In this document: positions 45,422 through 54,050 of the stretch, one piece after another
Numbering within the stretch: the first letter of the stretch is position 1
Layout of the letters: each line of letters starts with the position of its first letter
Origin: Salibaculum griseiflavum
Lineage (GTDB): Bacteria; Pseudomonadota; Alphaproteobacteria; Rhodobacterales; Rhodobacteraceae
NCBI RefSeq assembly: GCF_003129565.1
Contig: NZ_QETF01000004.1
Location: 124,001-188,000, forward strand
Length of the DNA stretch: 64,000 nucleotides
Direction: 5' to 3'
The notes under the pieces: model-generated
What the model was told of the DNA's origin: nothing
What the model saw: only the letters and a program-made list of their open reading frames with translations
Databases searched by the model: none
Program-made: the position numbers and the translations under genes

Positions 45422-48400
45422 ATGAGCAGCCCCCGATTCATCCATTTGCGCACCCATACCGAGTATTCGCTGCTTGAAGGCGCGGTTCCGGTCAAGAAGC
45501 TGGCCGGTATGGCGGCGGCGGCGGGAATGCCCGCCGTTGCCGTGACAGATACCGACAACATGTTCTGTGCGCTGGAATTTTCCGAGACCGCCGCCAAGGC
45601 GGGCGTTCAGCCGATCATCGGCTGCCAGGTCGATTTGCGCTATATCGACCCCGAACCGGGCAAACGCGCCGAACCGCCCGCGCCCCTGGTCCTGCTGGCG
45701 CAATCCGAGCGCGGCTACGAGCATCTGATGAAGCTCAATTCCTGTCTCTACCTGCGCGGGGACGGGGAGTTGGCCCATGTGACACTGGACGAACTGGCCA
45801 CCCATTGCGAGGACGTGATCTGCCTGACGGGCGGGCCTGACGGGCCGGTGGGGCGCCTGCTGCGAGCCGGTCAGCGCCCCGCGGCCGAGGCGTTGATGCA
45901 AAGGCTGGCGGCGGTGTTCGGCGACAGGCTCTATGTCGAACTGCAGCGCCATCCGGGCGAGGACGGCCTGCCAGAGGCCGAACAGCTGAGCGAACGCGGG
46001 CATGTCGAAATGGCCTATGCCATGGGGCTGCCCTTGGTCGCGACCAACGACGTCTATTTCCCGAAACCGGAAATCTACGAGGCCCATGATGCCCTGATCT
46101 GCATCGCGGAAGGCGCCTATGTGGACCAGAACGAGCCGCGCCGCCGGCTGACGCCGCAGCATTATTTCAAAAGCCAGGACGAGATGGCGACGCTGTTCGC
46201 CGACCTGCCCGAGGCCCTTGAAAACACCGTCGAAATTGCCCGCCGCTGCGCCTTTCGCGCCTACACGCGCGACCCGATCCTGCCGAAATTCGCCGATGAC
46301 GAAGTCGAGGAACTGCGCCGCCAGGCCAACGAGGGGCTTCAGGCGCGACTGGCCGTCATCCCCCATGCGGCCAGCGTGGAGGACTACCAGAAACGGCTCG
46401 ATTTCGAGCTGGAGATCATCGAAGGGATGGGGTTTCCCGGCTACTTTCTGATCGTTGCCGATTTCATCAAGTGGTCGAAGGAGCAGAACATTCCGGTCGG
46501 GCCGGGGCGTGGCTCGGGCGCGGGCAGCCTTGTGGCCTATGCGCTGACCATCACCGACCTGGACCCGCTGCGCTATTCGCTGCTGTTCGAGCGCTTCCTG
46601 AACCCCGAACGGGTTTCGATGCCGGACTTCGATATCGACTTCTGCATGGACCGGCGCGAGGAAACCATCCGCTACGTTCAGGAGAAATATGGCCGCGACA
46701 GGGTGGGGCAGATCATCACCTTTGGCGCGCTTCTGTCCAAGGCGGCGGTGCGCGACGTGGGCCGGGTGCTGCAGATGCCCTACGGGCAGGTCGACAAACT
46801 GTCCAAGATGATCCCTGTCGAGGGCGTCAAACCGGTTTCCATCGAAAAGGCATTGGCGGATGAGCCACGCCTGCGCGAGGCCGCCAAGGAAGAAGAAGTG
46901 GTGGACCGGCTGCTGACCTATGGTCAGCAGATCGAGGGGCTGCTGAGGAATGCCTCGACCCACGCCGCCGGGGTGGTGATCGGTGACCGCCCGCTGGATG
47001 AGCTGGTGCCGCTCTACCAGGACCCGCGCTCGGACATGCCCGCGACCCAGTTCAACATGAAATGGGTGGAACAGGCCGGGCTGGTCAAGTTCGACTTCCT
47101 GGGTCTCAAGACCCTGACGGTGATCCAGAACGCGGTGGACCTGATCCTGAAATCGGGCCGCTCGCTGCATGTGGCCGCCGATGGCACGCAGCTCTATGAC
47201 CCCGAACCGGGGACCGAGAACCAGATCAACGCGATCCCGCTGGATGACGCGAAATCCTACGAGCTTTACGCCGCAGCCAAGACCGTGGCGGTGTTCCAGG
47301 TGGAAAGCTCGGGCATGATGGACGCGCTGCGCCGGATGAAACCGGACTGTATCGAGGATATCATCGCGCTGGTCGCGCTTTATCGTCCCGGCCCGATGGA
47401 GAACATTCCCAAGTTCTGCGAGGTCAAGAACGGCCAGTCCGAACGCGATTACCTGCACCCCTCGATCGACCATATCCTGGACGAGACACAGGGCATCATC
47501 GTCTACCAGGAACAGGTGATGCAGATCGCCCAGGAGATGGCCGGCTACAGCCTAGGTGGCGCCGACCTGCTGCGCCGCGCCATGGGCAAGAAGATTCAAG
47601 AGGCGATGGACGCCGAACGCCCGAAATTCATTGCCGGGGCCAAGGAAAACGGGGTCGATGACAAGAAGGCGCTGGAGGTCTGGAACCTTCTCGACAAGTT
47701 CGCCAATTACGGCTTCAACAAGTCCCACGCGGCGGCCTATGCGGTGGTCAGTTACCAGACGGCCTGGCTGAAGGCGAACCATCCGGTCGAGTTCATGGCG
47801 GGTGTCATGAATTGCGACATCCACCTGACCGACAAGCTGGGCGTCTATTTCCAGGAGGTGAAGAAGGGCCTCGGCCTGCCCTGGGCGCCGCCCTGTGTGA
47901 ACCGCTCGATGGCCATGTTCGACGTGCAGGACGGGGCGCTGATCTACGGGCTGGGGGCGCTCAAGAATGTCGGCGTCGAGGCGATGAAGCTGATCGTCGA
48001 GGGGCGTCAGGACGAGGGGCGCGACAAACCCTTTGCCACGCTGTTCGATTTCGCCCGCCGGGTGGATTTGAAACGGATCGGCAAGCGGCCGCTGGAAATG
48101 CTGGCGCGGTCCGGGGCCTTCGACGTGCTGGACCCGAACCGTCGCCGGGTCTTCGAAAGCCTTGAGGCGCTGATGGGCTATTCCGCAGCCGTGCACGACC
48201 AGAAATCCTCAAGCCAGGTGTCGCTCTTTGGGGAGGCCGGCGACGACCTGCCCGAACCGCGCCTGTCGGCGGCGCAGGATTGGCTTCCGGCCGAACGGCT
48301 GGCCGAGGAATTCAAGGCCGTCGGCTTTTACCTGTCGGGTCATCCGCTGGACGATTACATGGTCGCCCTTCGCCGTCAGAAGGTCATGACGCTGGACGAG

Positions 48401-48931
48401 GTCGCCGCCAAGGCCGAGCGGGGCGCGCATGTGGCCAAGATGGCGGGCACCGTATCCGGGAGGCAGGAACGCAAGTCGGCGCGCGGAAACCGCTTTGCCT
48501 TCGTACAGCTGTCGGACCCGACGGGCAGTTACGAGGTCACGATGTTCTCGGACACGCTGGAAGTGGCGCGCGACCATCTGGAAACCGGCGCGCAGGTCGT
48601 CGTTACCGTCGAGGCGACGCTGGAGGCCGATCAGCTCAAATTGCTGGGGCGCAGCGTGGCCCCAATCGACGCCGCGGTGGCCGATGTCGCGGCCGCGGGG
48701 CTGCGGGTTTTCCTGGCCGAGGACGAACCGCTGGCCGCCATCGCCAACATTCTCGAAGATGCCCGGACCAGTGGCGTCAAGGGGGGGCGCGGGCCGATCA
48801 CCTTCACCATCGACACGCGCGGCGATCAGGGCGAGGTGGACGTGGAATTGCCCGGCGAGTTCCCGGTCAATCCCCAGATCAAGGGCGCGCTGCGATCCCT
48901 GCCCGGCGTGATCGAGGTGCAGGAGGTCTGA
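45422..48931 (+). CDS. dnaE: DNA polymerase III subunit alpha
   Basis: Replicative polymerase of 1169 residues. The N-terminal PHP domain starts FIHLRTHTEYSLLEGAVPVK, the palm has the catalytic aspartates in GPGRGSGAGSLVAYAL and MPDFDIDFCMDRREETIRY, the fingers and beta-clamp region follow, and a C-terminal OB fold is visible in RGNRFAFVQLSDPTGSYEV. The start ATG 45422 matches the conserved N-terminus. The very long antisense open frames over this gene come from its codon bias. Confidence 0.97.
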   Translation: MSSPRFIHLRTHTEYSLLEGAVPVKKLAGMAAAAGMPAVAVTDTDNMFCALEFSETAAKAGVQPIIGCQVDLRYIDPEPGKRAEPPAPLVLLAQSERGYEHLMKLNSCLYLRGDGELAHVTLDELATHCEDVICLTGGPDGPVGRLLRAGQRPAAEALMQRLAAVFGDRLYVELQRHPGEDGLPEAEQLSERGHVEMAYAMGLPLVATNDVYFPKPEIYEAHDALICIAEGAYVDQNEPRRRLTPQHYFKSQDEMATLFADLPEALENTVEIARRCAFRAYTRDPILPKFADDEVEELRRQANEGLQARLAVIPHAASVEDYQKRLDFELEIIEGMGFPGYFLIVADFIKWSKEQNIPVGPGRGSGAGSLVAYALTITDLDPLRYSLLFERFLNPERVSMPDFDIDFCMDRREETIRYVQEKYGRDRVGQIITFGALLSKAAVRDVGRVLQMPYGQVDKLSKMIPVEGVKPVSIEKALADEPRLREAAKEEEVVDRLLTYGQQIEGLLRNASTHAAGVVIGDRPLDELVPLYQDPRSDMPATQFNMKWVEQAGLVKFDFLGLKTLTVIQNAVDLILKSGRSLHVAADGTQLYDPEPGTENQINAIPLDDAKSYELYAAAKTVAVFQVESSGMMDALRRMKPDCIEDIIALVALYRPGPMENIPKFCEVKNGQSERDYLHPSIDHILDETQGIIVYQEQVMQIAQEMAGYSLGGADLLRRAMGKKIQEAMDAERPKFIAGAKENGVDDKKALEVWNLLDKFANYGFNKSHAAAYAVVSYQTAWLKANHPVEFMAGVMNCDIHLTDKLGVYFQEVKKGLGLPWAPPCVNRSMAMFDVQDGALIYGLGALKNVGVEAMKLIVEGRQDEGRDKPFATLFDFARRVDLKRIGKRPLEMLARSGAFDVLDPNRRRVFESLEALMGYSAAVHDQKSSSQVSLFGEAGDDLPEPRLSAAQDWLPAERLAEEFKAVGFYLSGHPLDDYMVALRRQKVMTLDEVAAKAERGAHVAKMAGTVSGRQERKSARGNRFAFVQLSDPTGSYEVTMFSDTLEVARDHLETGAQVVVTVEATLEADQLKLLGRSVAPIDAAVADVAAAGLRVFLAEDEPLAAIANILEDARTSGVKGGRGPITFTIDTRGDQGEVDVELPGEFPVNPQIKGALRSLPGVIEVQEV

Positions 48932-49013
48932 GCCTGCTTGCCGTTTCGTGCAAGTGGACGCCAACGGCCCCCTGCGTTAGACCCGGGGAGGAGCAACCGG
49001 ACGAGGGCCATAA

Positions 49014-49832
49014 ATGGGCCGCATCATTCCTATCATCGCGCTGCTGGGCGTCCTGAGTGCCTGCGGCGCCGGGCGCGATGTGCCACGCCTGTCCGATGTG
49101 CAGACCGACGAGGCCCAGGCGAACCTGGCTGCGCGCGACACCGGTGGTGGCGGCGGGTTCCTGTCGGGCCTCTTCAACCGGCGCGCCGAAAACCCCGATG
49201 CAGCGATCATCGAGGCTGCTGTGAGCGAGGCGGCGGGCATCGGCGGCGCCGCGCCAGTGGAAACCGCCCGCGAGCCCGAGGCCGCCCCACGGCGGGGCGG
49301 GCTGTTCGGCCTGTTTCGTGGCCGCACCACCACGCCCGAGCCAGAGGCGCCCTCGAATGACGCGGTCGAGGCCGGGACCATGCTTCCCTTCGGCGCATAT
49401 GCACGGGTTTGCGACCTGCCGCGGGACCGGCGCGGGACGCGCGTGGCGCGCCTGTCGGGCCATGGCGTCTACGACTCGATCCCCAACTCCACCGCCGCGC
49501 GCCCGCATTACATCACCGGCTTTGCCGATGGCTGCGCGCGCACCTTCACCGCCGCCGTGGTCGTGCCTGCCGATGCCGAAACCCATGAATTCATCCGCTA
49601 CACCGCGCGGCCGGATCGGCCCTACAGCGAGGTGGACGACGCCTACGAGGCGCTCAAGGCCTCGGTCTGCCGGGTCGGCCGGGGTCGTCCCTGTGGGGAC
49701 CGGATCGAGCAGCTGACGCGCCAGACCGAGTTCCTGACGATCTATGAACGGTTCGAATCCGAAACCTCGCCCTGGGCCGAGATCCTGTTGCATGACGGGG
49801 CGGTGCTGGCGATGGATATCGGCACCGAGTAG
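49014..49832 (+). CDS. Putative lipoprotein with repeated GLF-basic motif
   Basis: The 272-residue product has a signal peptide with lipobox LSAC (Cys17). A low-complexity part follows with two similar units, GGGFLSGLFNRR and RGGLFGLFRGR, separated by an Ala/Glu-rich stretch. The C-terminal half, from about residue 120, looks folded, with paired cysteines (CDLPRDRRG, DGCARTF, CRVGRGRPCGD). No family is recognised beyond conserved Rhodobacterales hypotheticals. It follows dnaE by 82 bases. Confidence 0.75.
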   Translation: MGRIIPIIALLGVLSACGAGRDVPRLSDVQTDEAQANLAARDTGGGGGFLSGLFNRRAENPDAAIIEAAVSEAAGIGGAAPVETAREPEAAPRRGGLFGLFRGRTTTPEPEAPSNDAVEAGTMLPFGAYARVCDLPRDRRGTRVARLSGHGVYDSIPNSTAARPHYITGFADGCARTFTAAVVVPADAETHEFIRYTARPDRPYSEVDDAYEALKASVCRVGRGRPCGDRIEQLTRQTEFLTIYERFESETSPWAEILLHDGAVLAMDIGTE

Positions 49833-49836
49833 CGCC

Positions 49837-50040
49837 CTACCAGTGCGGCGGCCTCTGGTCGGCCAGCGGCACGCTGTCACCCGCGTCGTATTCCCGTTCG
49901 GCCTCGCGCTGCATGAGCATGGCGACCCGGCGGTTCAGCCGGTCGATCTCGCCTTCCTGCCGGGCGATGATGTCCGACAGGTCGTCGACGCTGCGCAGCA
50001 GGTGGGCGATCTTTTCTTCGAGTGCGGTCTGGTCAGCCAT
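49837..50040 (-). CDS. slyX: SlyX family protein
   Basis: The 67-residue product is a short coiled coil (ALEEKIAHLLRSVDDLSDII, then EGEIDRLNRRVAML) followed by the family ending DQRPPHW. The function of SlyX is not established. ATG 50040 begins the family-like sequence MADQTALEEKI. It is divergent from hisS. Confidence 0.88.
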   Translation of the reverse strand: MADQTALEEKIAHLLRSVDDLSDIIARQEGEIDRLNRRVAMLMQREAEREYDAGDSVPLADQRPPHW

Positions 50041-50159
50041 GTCCGTGACATAGGCGTGAAACCACGGGCTTGCCAAGGGGCGATACGTTGCGCCCCGGCG
50101 CGGGCCGGGTTAAACGCGCGCTCGAAACGCCCAAGATCGCCCATGCGAAGGATCCCGAC

Positions 50160-51695
50160 ATGGCCAAGCAGAAGAAAGCCCCGCGCCCCAAGGCCGTCAC
50201 GCCCAAGGGGTTCCGCGACTATTTCGGCGCAGAAGTCACCCAGCGCGCCGAGATGCTGCGCACGATCGCCGGGGTCTATCATCGCTATGGCTTCGAGGCG
50301 CTGGAAAGCAGCGCGGTGGAAACGGTCGAGGCGCTGGGCAAGTTCCTTCCGGATGTGGACCGCCCGAACGAAGGCGTCTTTGCCTGGCAAGAGGCCGATG
50401 TGCCCGGCGGTGGGGCGGGCGACTGGCTGGCCCTGCGCTATGACCTGACCGCGCCGCTCGCGCGCGTCTATGCCCAGCACCGCAACGAGTTGCCGACCCC
50501 CTATCGCCGCTACGCGATGGGCCCGGTCTGGCGCAACGAGAAACCCGGCCCCGGTCGGTTCCGCCAGTTCTATCAATGCGATGCGGATACGGTGGGCAGC
50601 GGGTCCGTCGCCGCCGATGCCGAGATCTGCGCCATGCTGGCCGACACGCTGGAGGCCGTCGGCATCCCGCGCGGGTACTACGTGGTCCGCGTGAACAACC
50701 GGAAGGTTCTGAACGGGGTGTTGGAGGCCATGGGCCTCGCCGAAGACGAGGAACGCAGCGCCGCCGTGATGCGCACCATCGACAAGTTCGACAAGGTCGG
50801 TGAGGCGGGCGTGCGGGAGTTGCTTGGCAAGGGCCGACTGGACGCCTCGGGGGCGTATATCGATGGTGTTGGACTAACCGAGGAGCAGGCGGAGCCGGTA
50901 ATTGCCTTGCTGACGGCACGCACTCGGCTTAACGAAATAGGGCCGGATCAAGACCCGGCGATCAGCTATAATACTGTTGTTCTGAACACACTTTCCCAAT
51001 TGGTTCCTGCCACAGGCGAGGGGATGAAAGGCGTCGAAGAACTCATGCAAATCGCCAACCTTCTGGCCGCCCAAGGCTACGGCCCCGACCGGATCGTCAT
51101 CGACCCCTCGGTCGTCCGGGGTCTTGGCTATTACACCGGCCCTGTCTTCGAGGCCGAGCTGACCTTCGAGATCACCGACGAAAAGGGCCGCCCGCGCCAG
51201 TTCGGTAGCGTGGCGGGGGGCGGGCGCTATGACGATCTCGTCAAGCGGTTCACCGGGCAGGAGGTCCCGGCCACGGGGGTGTCCATCGGGGTCGACCGCC
51301 TGCTGGCCGCGCTGCATGCCAAGGGGCGGATGCAGGCCGAAACCCAAGGCCCCGTCGTCGTCACGGTCATGGATCGCGACCGCATGGCCGATTACCAGGC
51401 CATGGTGGCGGAGCTGCGCAATGCGGGCATCCGCGCCGAGGTCTACCTGGGCAACCCCAAGAATTTCGGCAACCAGCTGAAATATGCGGACAAGCGCAAT
51501 TCCCCCGTCGCCATCATCGAGGGCGGCGACGAAAAGGAAAAGGGCATCGTCCAGATCAAGGACCTGGTCCTAGGTGCCAAGATCGCCGAGACCGCCAGCC
51601 TTGAGGAATGGAAGGACCGGCCCAGCCAGTTCGAAGTGCCGCGCGACCAGATGGTGGCCAAGGTGCAGGACATCCTGAAAGGGCAGGGCCAGTGA
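50160..51695 (+). CDS. hisS: Histidine--tRNA ligase
   Basis: Class II synthetase of 511 residues. Motif 1 region [20 protein letters not shown], motif 2 [19 protein letters not shown], the HisA-type signature [17 protein letters not shown], and motif 3 [12 protein letters not shown] are all present. ATG 50160 begins the protein after a suitable gap. Codons 50868-51017 use A or T in the third position in 23 of 50 cases, unlike the rest of the gene, where G/C endings dominate. hisZ overlaps its stop by four bases. Confidence 0.96.
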   Translation: MAKQKKAPRPKAVTPKGFRDYFGAEVTQRAEMLRTIAGVYHRYGFEALESSAVETVEALGKFLPDVDRPNEGVFAWQEADVPGGGAGDWLALRYDLTAPLARVYAQHRNELPTPYRRYAMGPVWRNEKPGPGRFRQFYQCDADTVGSGSVAADAEICAMLADTLEAVGIPRGYYVVRVNNRKVLNGVLEAMGLAEDEERSAAVMRTIDKFDKVGEAGVRELLGKGRLDASGAYIDGVGLTEEQAEPVIALLTARTRLNEIGPDQDPAISYNTVVLNTLSQLVPATGEGMKGVEELMQIANLLAAQGYGPDRIVIDPSVVRGLGYYTGPVFEAELTFEITDEKGRPRQFGSVAGGGRYDDLVKRFTGQEVPATGVSIGVDRLLAALHAKGRMQAETQGPVVVTVMDRDRMADYQAMVAELRNAGIRAEVYLGNPKNFGNQLKYADKRNSPVAIIEGGDEKEKGIVQIKDLVLGAKIAETASLEEWKDRPSQFEVPRDQMVAKVQDILKGQGQ

Positions 51696-52783
51696 CACGG
51701 TCCGCCTACCGCGCCGAAGGCCGCGCCATAGGCGAGCGCTGTCTTGCCGCCTTGCGCGATGCGGGGGCCGAACAGGTGGATGCCGACATCCTGCAACCGG
51801 CCAGTGTCCTGCTGGACCTTTACGGCGAGGATATAAGGGGTCGGGCCTATGTCACCGCCGACCCGCTGCGCGGCGAACAGATGCTGCGCCCGGATTTCAC
51901 CGTGCCCATCGTGCGCCGGCACATGGAAAACGGGGCGGAACCGGCCCGCTATACCTATCTGGGCGCGGTCTTTCGCCAGCAGGATTTCGACGAAAGCCGC
52001 GCCACGGAATCGCTTCAGGTCGGCTATGAGCTCTTCGACCGCGACACCCCCAGCGCCGATGCCGAGGTCTTTGCCACCATCGCCGGGCTTCTGGGCGACG
52101 CGCCCTTGCGGGCGGCGACCGGCGATATCGGTATCCTGCGGGCCGCCGTCCTGGGGCTGAACACCACCGAACGGCGCAAGGCGGCCCTGTTGCGCCACCT
52201 GTGGCGGCCGCGCCGGTTCCGGCAATTGCTCGACAGGTTCGGTGGCCGCAGCCCGGTGCCAGCCGCCCGCGCCGCGCTGCTGGAACAGGCCGATCCGATG
52301 GCCGATCTGCCCCCGGTGATGGGCCTGCGCAGCGAAAGCGAGATCGCCATTCGTGTTGCCGCCCTGAAAGAGGATGCCGCCGCAGATCCGATTTCCACCA
52401 CCGAGTTGGACCTGATCGACGCGCTGCTGGCCCTGTCGGAAACCTGCCCGAACGTGTTGGTGGCATTGCGCGACCTCAGCGTCGACCTGCCCGCCATCGG
52501 CGCGGCGGTGGACGGGTTGTCGGCGCGGCTCGATGCGCTGGGCGCGCGGGGCGTGGATGTCGATGCGCTGCCCTTCGAGGGCAGCTATGGCCGCACCTCG
52601 ATGGAATATTACGACGGCTTCGTTTTCGGGTTCTACGCCGAAAGCCGCCCGGACCTGCCGCCTGTGGCCACCGGCGGGCGTTATGATGCGCTGACCGCCG
52701 TGCTGGGCGGCGGCACCGGTGTGCCGGCGGTGGGTGGTGTCATCCGCCCCGAAGTGCTGGCCGAACTGGAGGCGGGCGCATGA
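51692..52783 (+). CDS. hisZ: ATP phosphoribosyltransferase regulatory subunit HisZ
   Basis: HisZ is a HisRS-like protein without the anticodon domain that activates short-form HisG. The 363-residue product has the class II core [37 protein letters not shown] and the histidine-site-like [20 protein letters not shown], then [21 protein letters not shown]. It starts at GTG 51692, within the hisS stop (GTGA), so it is coupled to hisS and, through ATGA, to hisG. Confidence 0.92.
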   Translation: MTRSAYRAEGRAIGERCLAALRDAGAEQVDADILQPASVLLDLYGEDIRGRAYVTADPLRGEQMLRPDFTVPIVRRHMENGAEPARYTYLGAVFRQQDFDESRATESLQVGYELFDRDTPSADAEVFATIAGLLGDAPLRAATGDIGILRAAVLGLNTTERRKAALLRHLWRPRRFRQLLDRFGGRSPVPAARAALLEQADPMADLPPVMGLRSESEIAIRVAALKEDAAADPISTTELDLIDALLALSETCPNVLVALRDLSVDLPAIGAAVDGLSARLDALGARGVDVDALPFEGSYGRTSMEYYDGFVFGFYAESRPDLPPVATGGRYDALTAVLGGGTGVPAVGGVIRPEVLAELEAGA

Positions 52784-53472
52784 CGCTGAAACTGGGTGTG
52801 CCGTCCAAGGGGCGGCTGATGGACAAGACCTTTGACTGGTTCGCCGATCGCGGCGTGACGCTGCGCAAATCGGGCGGCGAACGTGAATATGCCGGTGCGG
52901 TCGACGGGATCGACGGGGTCGAACTGGTGCTGCTTTCGGCCGGGGAAATCCCGCGTGAACTGGCGGCGGGGCGCATCCATCTCGGTGTAACCGGGTCCGA
53001 TCTGGTGCGCGAACGACTGGCCAATTGGGACAGCCGCGTGGTGGAGCTGGCGCAGATGGGGTTCGGCGGGGCCGACCTGATCATTGCGGTGCCGCAGGCC
53101 TGGATCGACGTGGACACGCTCGACGATCTGGATGCGGTGGCGGCGGCGTTCCGAGCCGCCCATGGCCACCGTTTGCGCATCGCCACCAAGTATCACCGGC
53201 TGGTCCGCGATTTCCTGCGCCATCACGGCGTCGCCGATTACCAGCTTGTGGACAGCCAGGGCGCGACCGAGGGCACTATCCGCAATGAAACCGCCGAGGC
53301 CATTGCCGACATCACCTCGACCGGGGAAACGCTGCGGGCCAACGGGTTGAAGATCCTGTCCGATGGGCTGATCCATTCCAGCCAGGCGACCCTGTTCCGG
53401 GGACGCCGCCGAGGATGGACCGATGCGCAGCGCGCCACGTTGAAGGCGCTGGAGGCGCAACTGGGCCTGTAG
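52780..53472 (+). CDS. hisG: ATP phosphoribosyltransferase, short form
   Basis: HisG catalyses the first step of histidine synthesis, joining ATP and PRPP. At 230 residues it is the short form that needs HisZ, which is encoded directly upstream. Signatures: LKLGVPSKGRLMDKTFDWF at the start, GRIHLGVTGSDLVRER, and the PRPP-binding segment VDSQGATEGTIRNETAEAIA, with the C-terminal ACT-like domain of the long form absent. Confidence 0.96.
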   Translation: MTLKLGVPSKGRLMDKTFDWFADRGVTLRKSGGEREYAGAVDGIDGVELVLLSAGEIPRELAAGRIHLGVTGSDLVRERLANWDSRVVELAQMGFGGADLIIAVPQAWIDVDTLDDLDAVAAAFRAAHGHRLRIATKYHRLVRDFLRHHGVADYQLVDSQGATEGTIRNETAEAIADITSTGETLRANGLKILSDGLIHSSQATLFRGRRRGWTDAQRATLKALEAQLGL

Positions 53473-53506
53473 CGGGGCAGAATGTCCGAGACATCCTGCG
53501 AACCGC

Positions 53507-53938
53507 TCAGATCACACCAATTTCCGCCAGGGCCGCGCTCAGCTCGGCGGGCAGGTCCTCTTCCTGCGCGCGGCCCTCGGGCAGGTCGCGCGGGGCGTCC
53601 TCGGGCTTGAGGTAGCGCCAGCCCTGGAACGGGCGTTTTGGGGCTGGTGTCACGCGGATGATCTGCGGGTCCAGCACGATGGCGCAGCGGCGGATGCCGT
53701 CGCCGCCCTGCACCTCGTCCAGCCGCAGGATCTGCTGGCGGCACTGGATCAGGCCCTTGAATACCCAGAAGATCGACCCGCCCTGCAGCAGCTCGTCCTC
53801 GCGCTTGGGCCACATGCGCGTGACATGGCGCGGATATCCATCGACCGTCTGTGCGCGTTTTTGGGATTGCCACCGGGACAGGCTTTCGACAGTTTCGGTG
53901 CCCACTGACAGTTTTTGCAGATGCAGTTTCGCGGTCAC
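53507..53938 (-). CDS. DUF1489 family protein
   Basis: The 143-residue product matches DUF1489 over its length: LHLQKLSVGTETVESL, RHVTRMWPKREDELLQGGSI, FWVFKGLIQCRQQILRLDEV, and KRPFQGWRYLKPEDAPRDLP. The function is unknown; the family is largely alphaproteobacterial. The best start is GTG 53938, which begins just before the conserved core with a G-rich sequence upstream; other in-frame GTGs lie a few codons earlier. It is divergent from nrdJ. Confidence 0.88.
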   Translation of the reverse strand: MTAKLHLQKLSVGTETVESLSRWQSQKRAQTVDGYPRHVTRMWPKREDELLQGGSIFWVFKGLIQCRQQILRLDEVQGGDGIRRCAIVLDPQIIRVTPAPKRPFQGWRYLKPEDAPRDLPEGRAQEEDLPAELSAALAEIGVI

Positions 53939-53971
53939 GTCCGCCACCCCAGATGTTCGCGTGATGTTCAC

Positions 53972-53983
53972 ATAGCGCGCTAT
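53972..53983. promoter_or_regulatory. Twelve-base palindrome between the DUF1489 gene and nrdJ
   Basis: ATAGCGCGCTAT is a perfect palindrome in the 112-base divergent promoter region, followed by TATATCT. Its place suits an operator for nrdJ or the DUF1489 gene. It does not clearly match the NrdR-box consensus, so the binding protein is unknown. Confidence 0.4.
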
Positions 53984-54050
53984 ATCTGGTAGGGTAGGGG
54001 TCTTCCGCCGATTCTGCCACCCGCTGCTCCTTTGACCCCTGGGAGGGACC

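Noticed and set aside
45350-47473. A 707-codon open frame antisense to dnaE
   Set aside because: It mirrors the codon bias of dnaE, has no recognisable domain and no start context; dnaE itself is conserved throughout.
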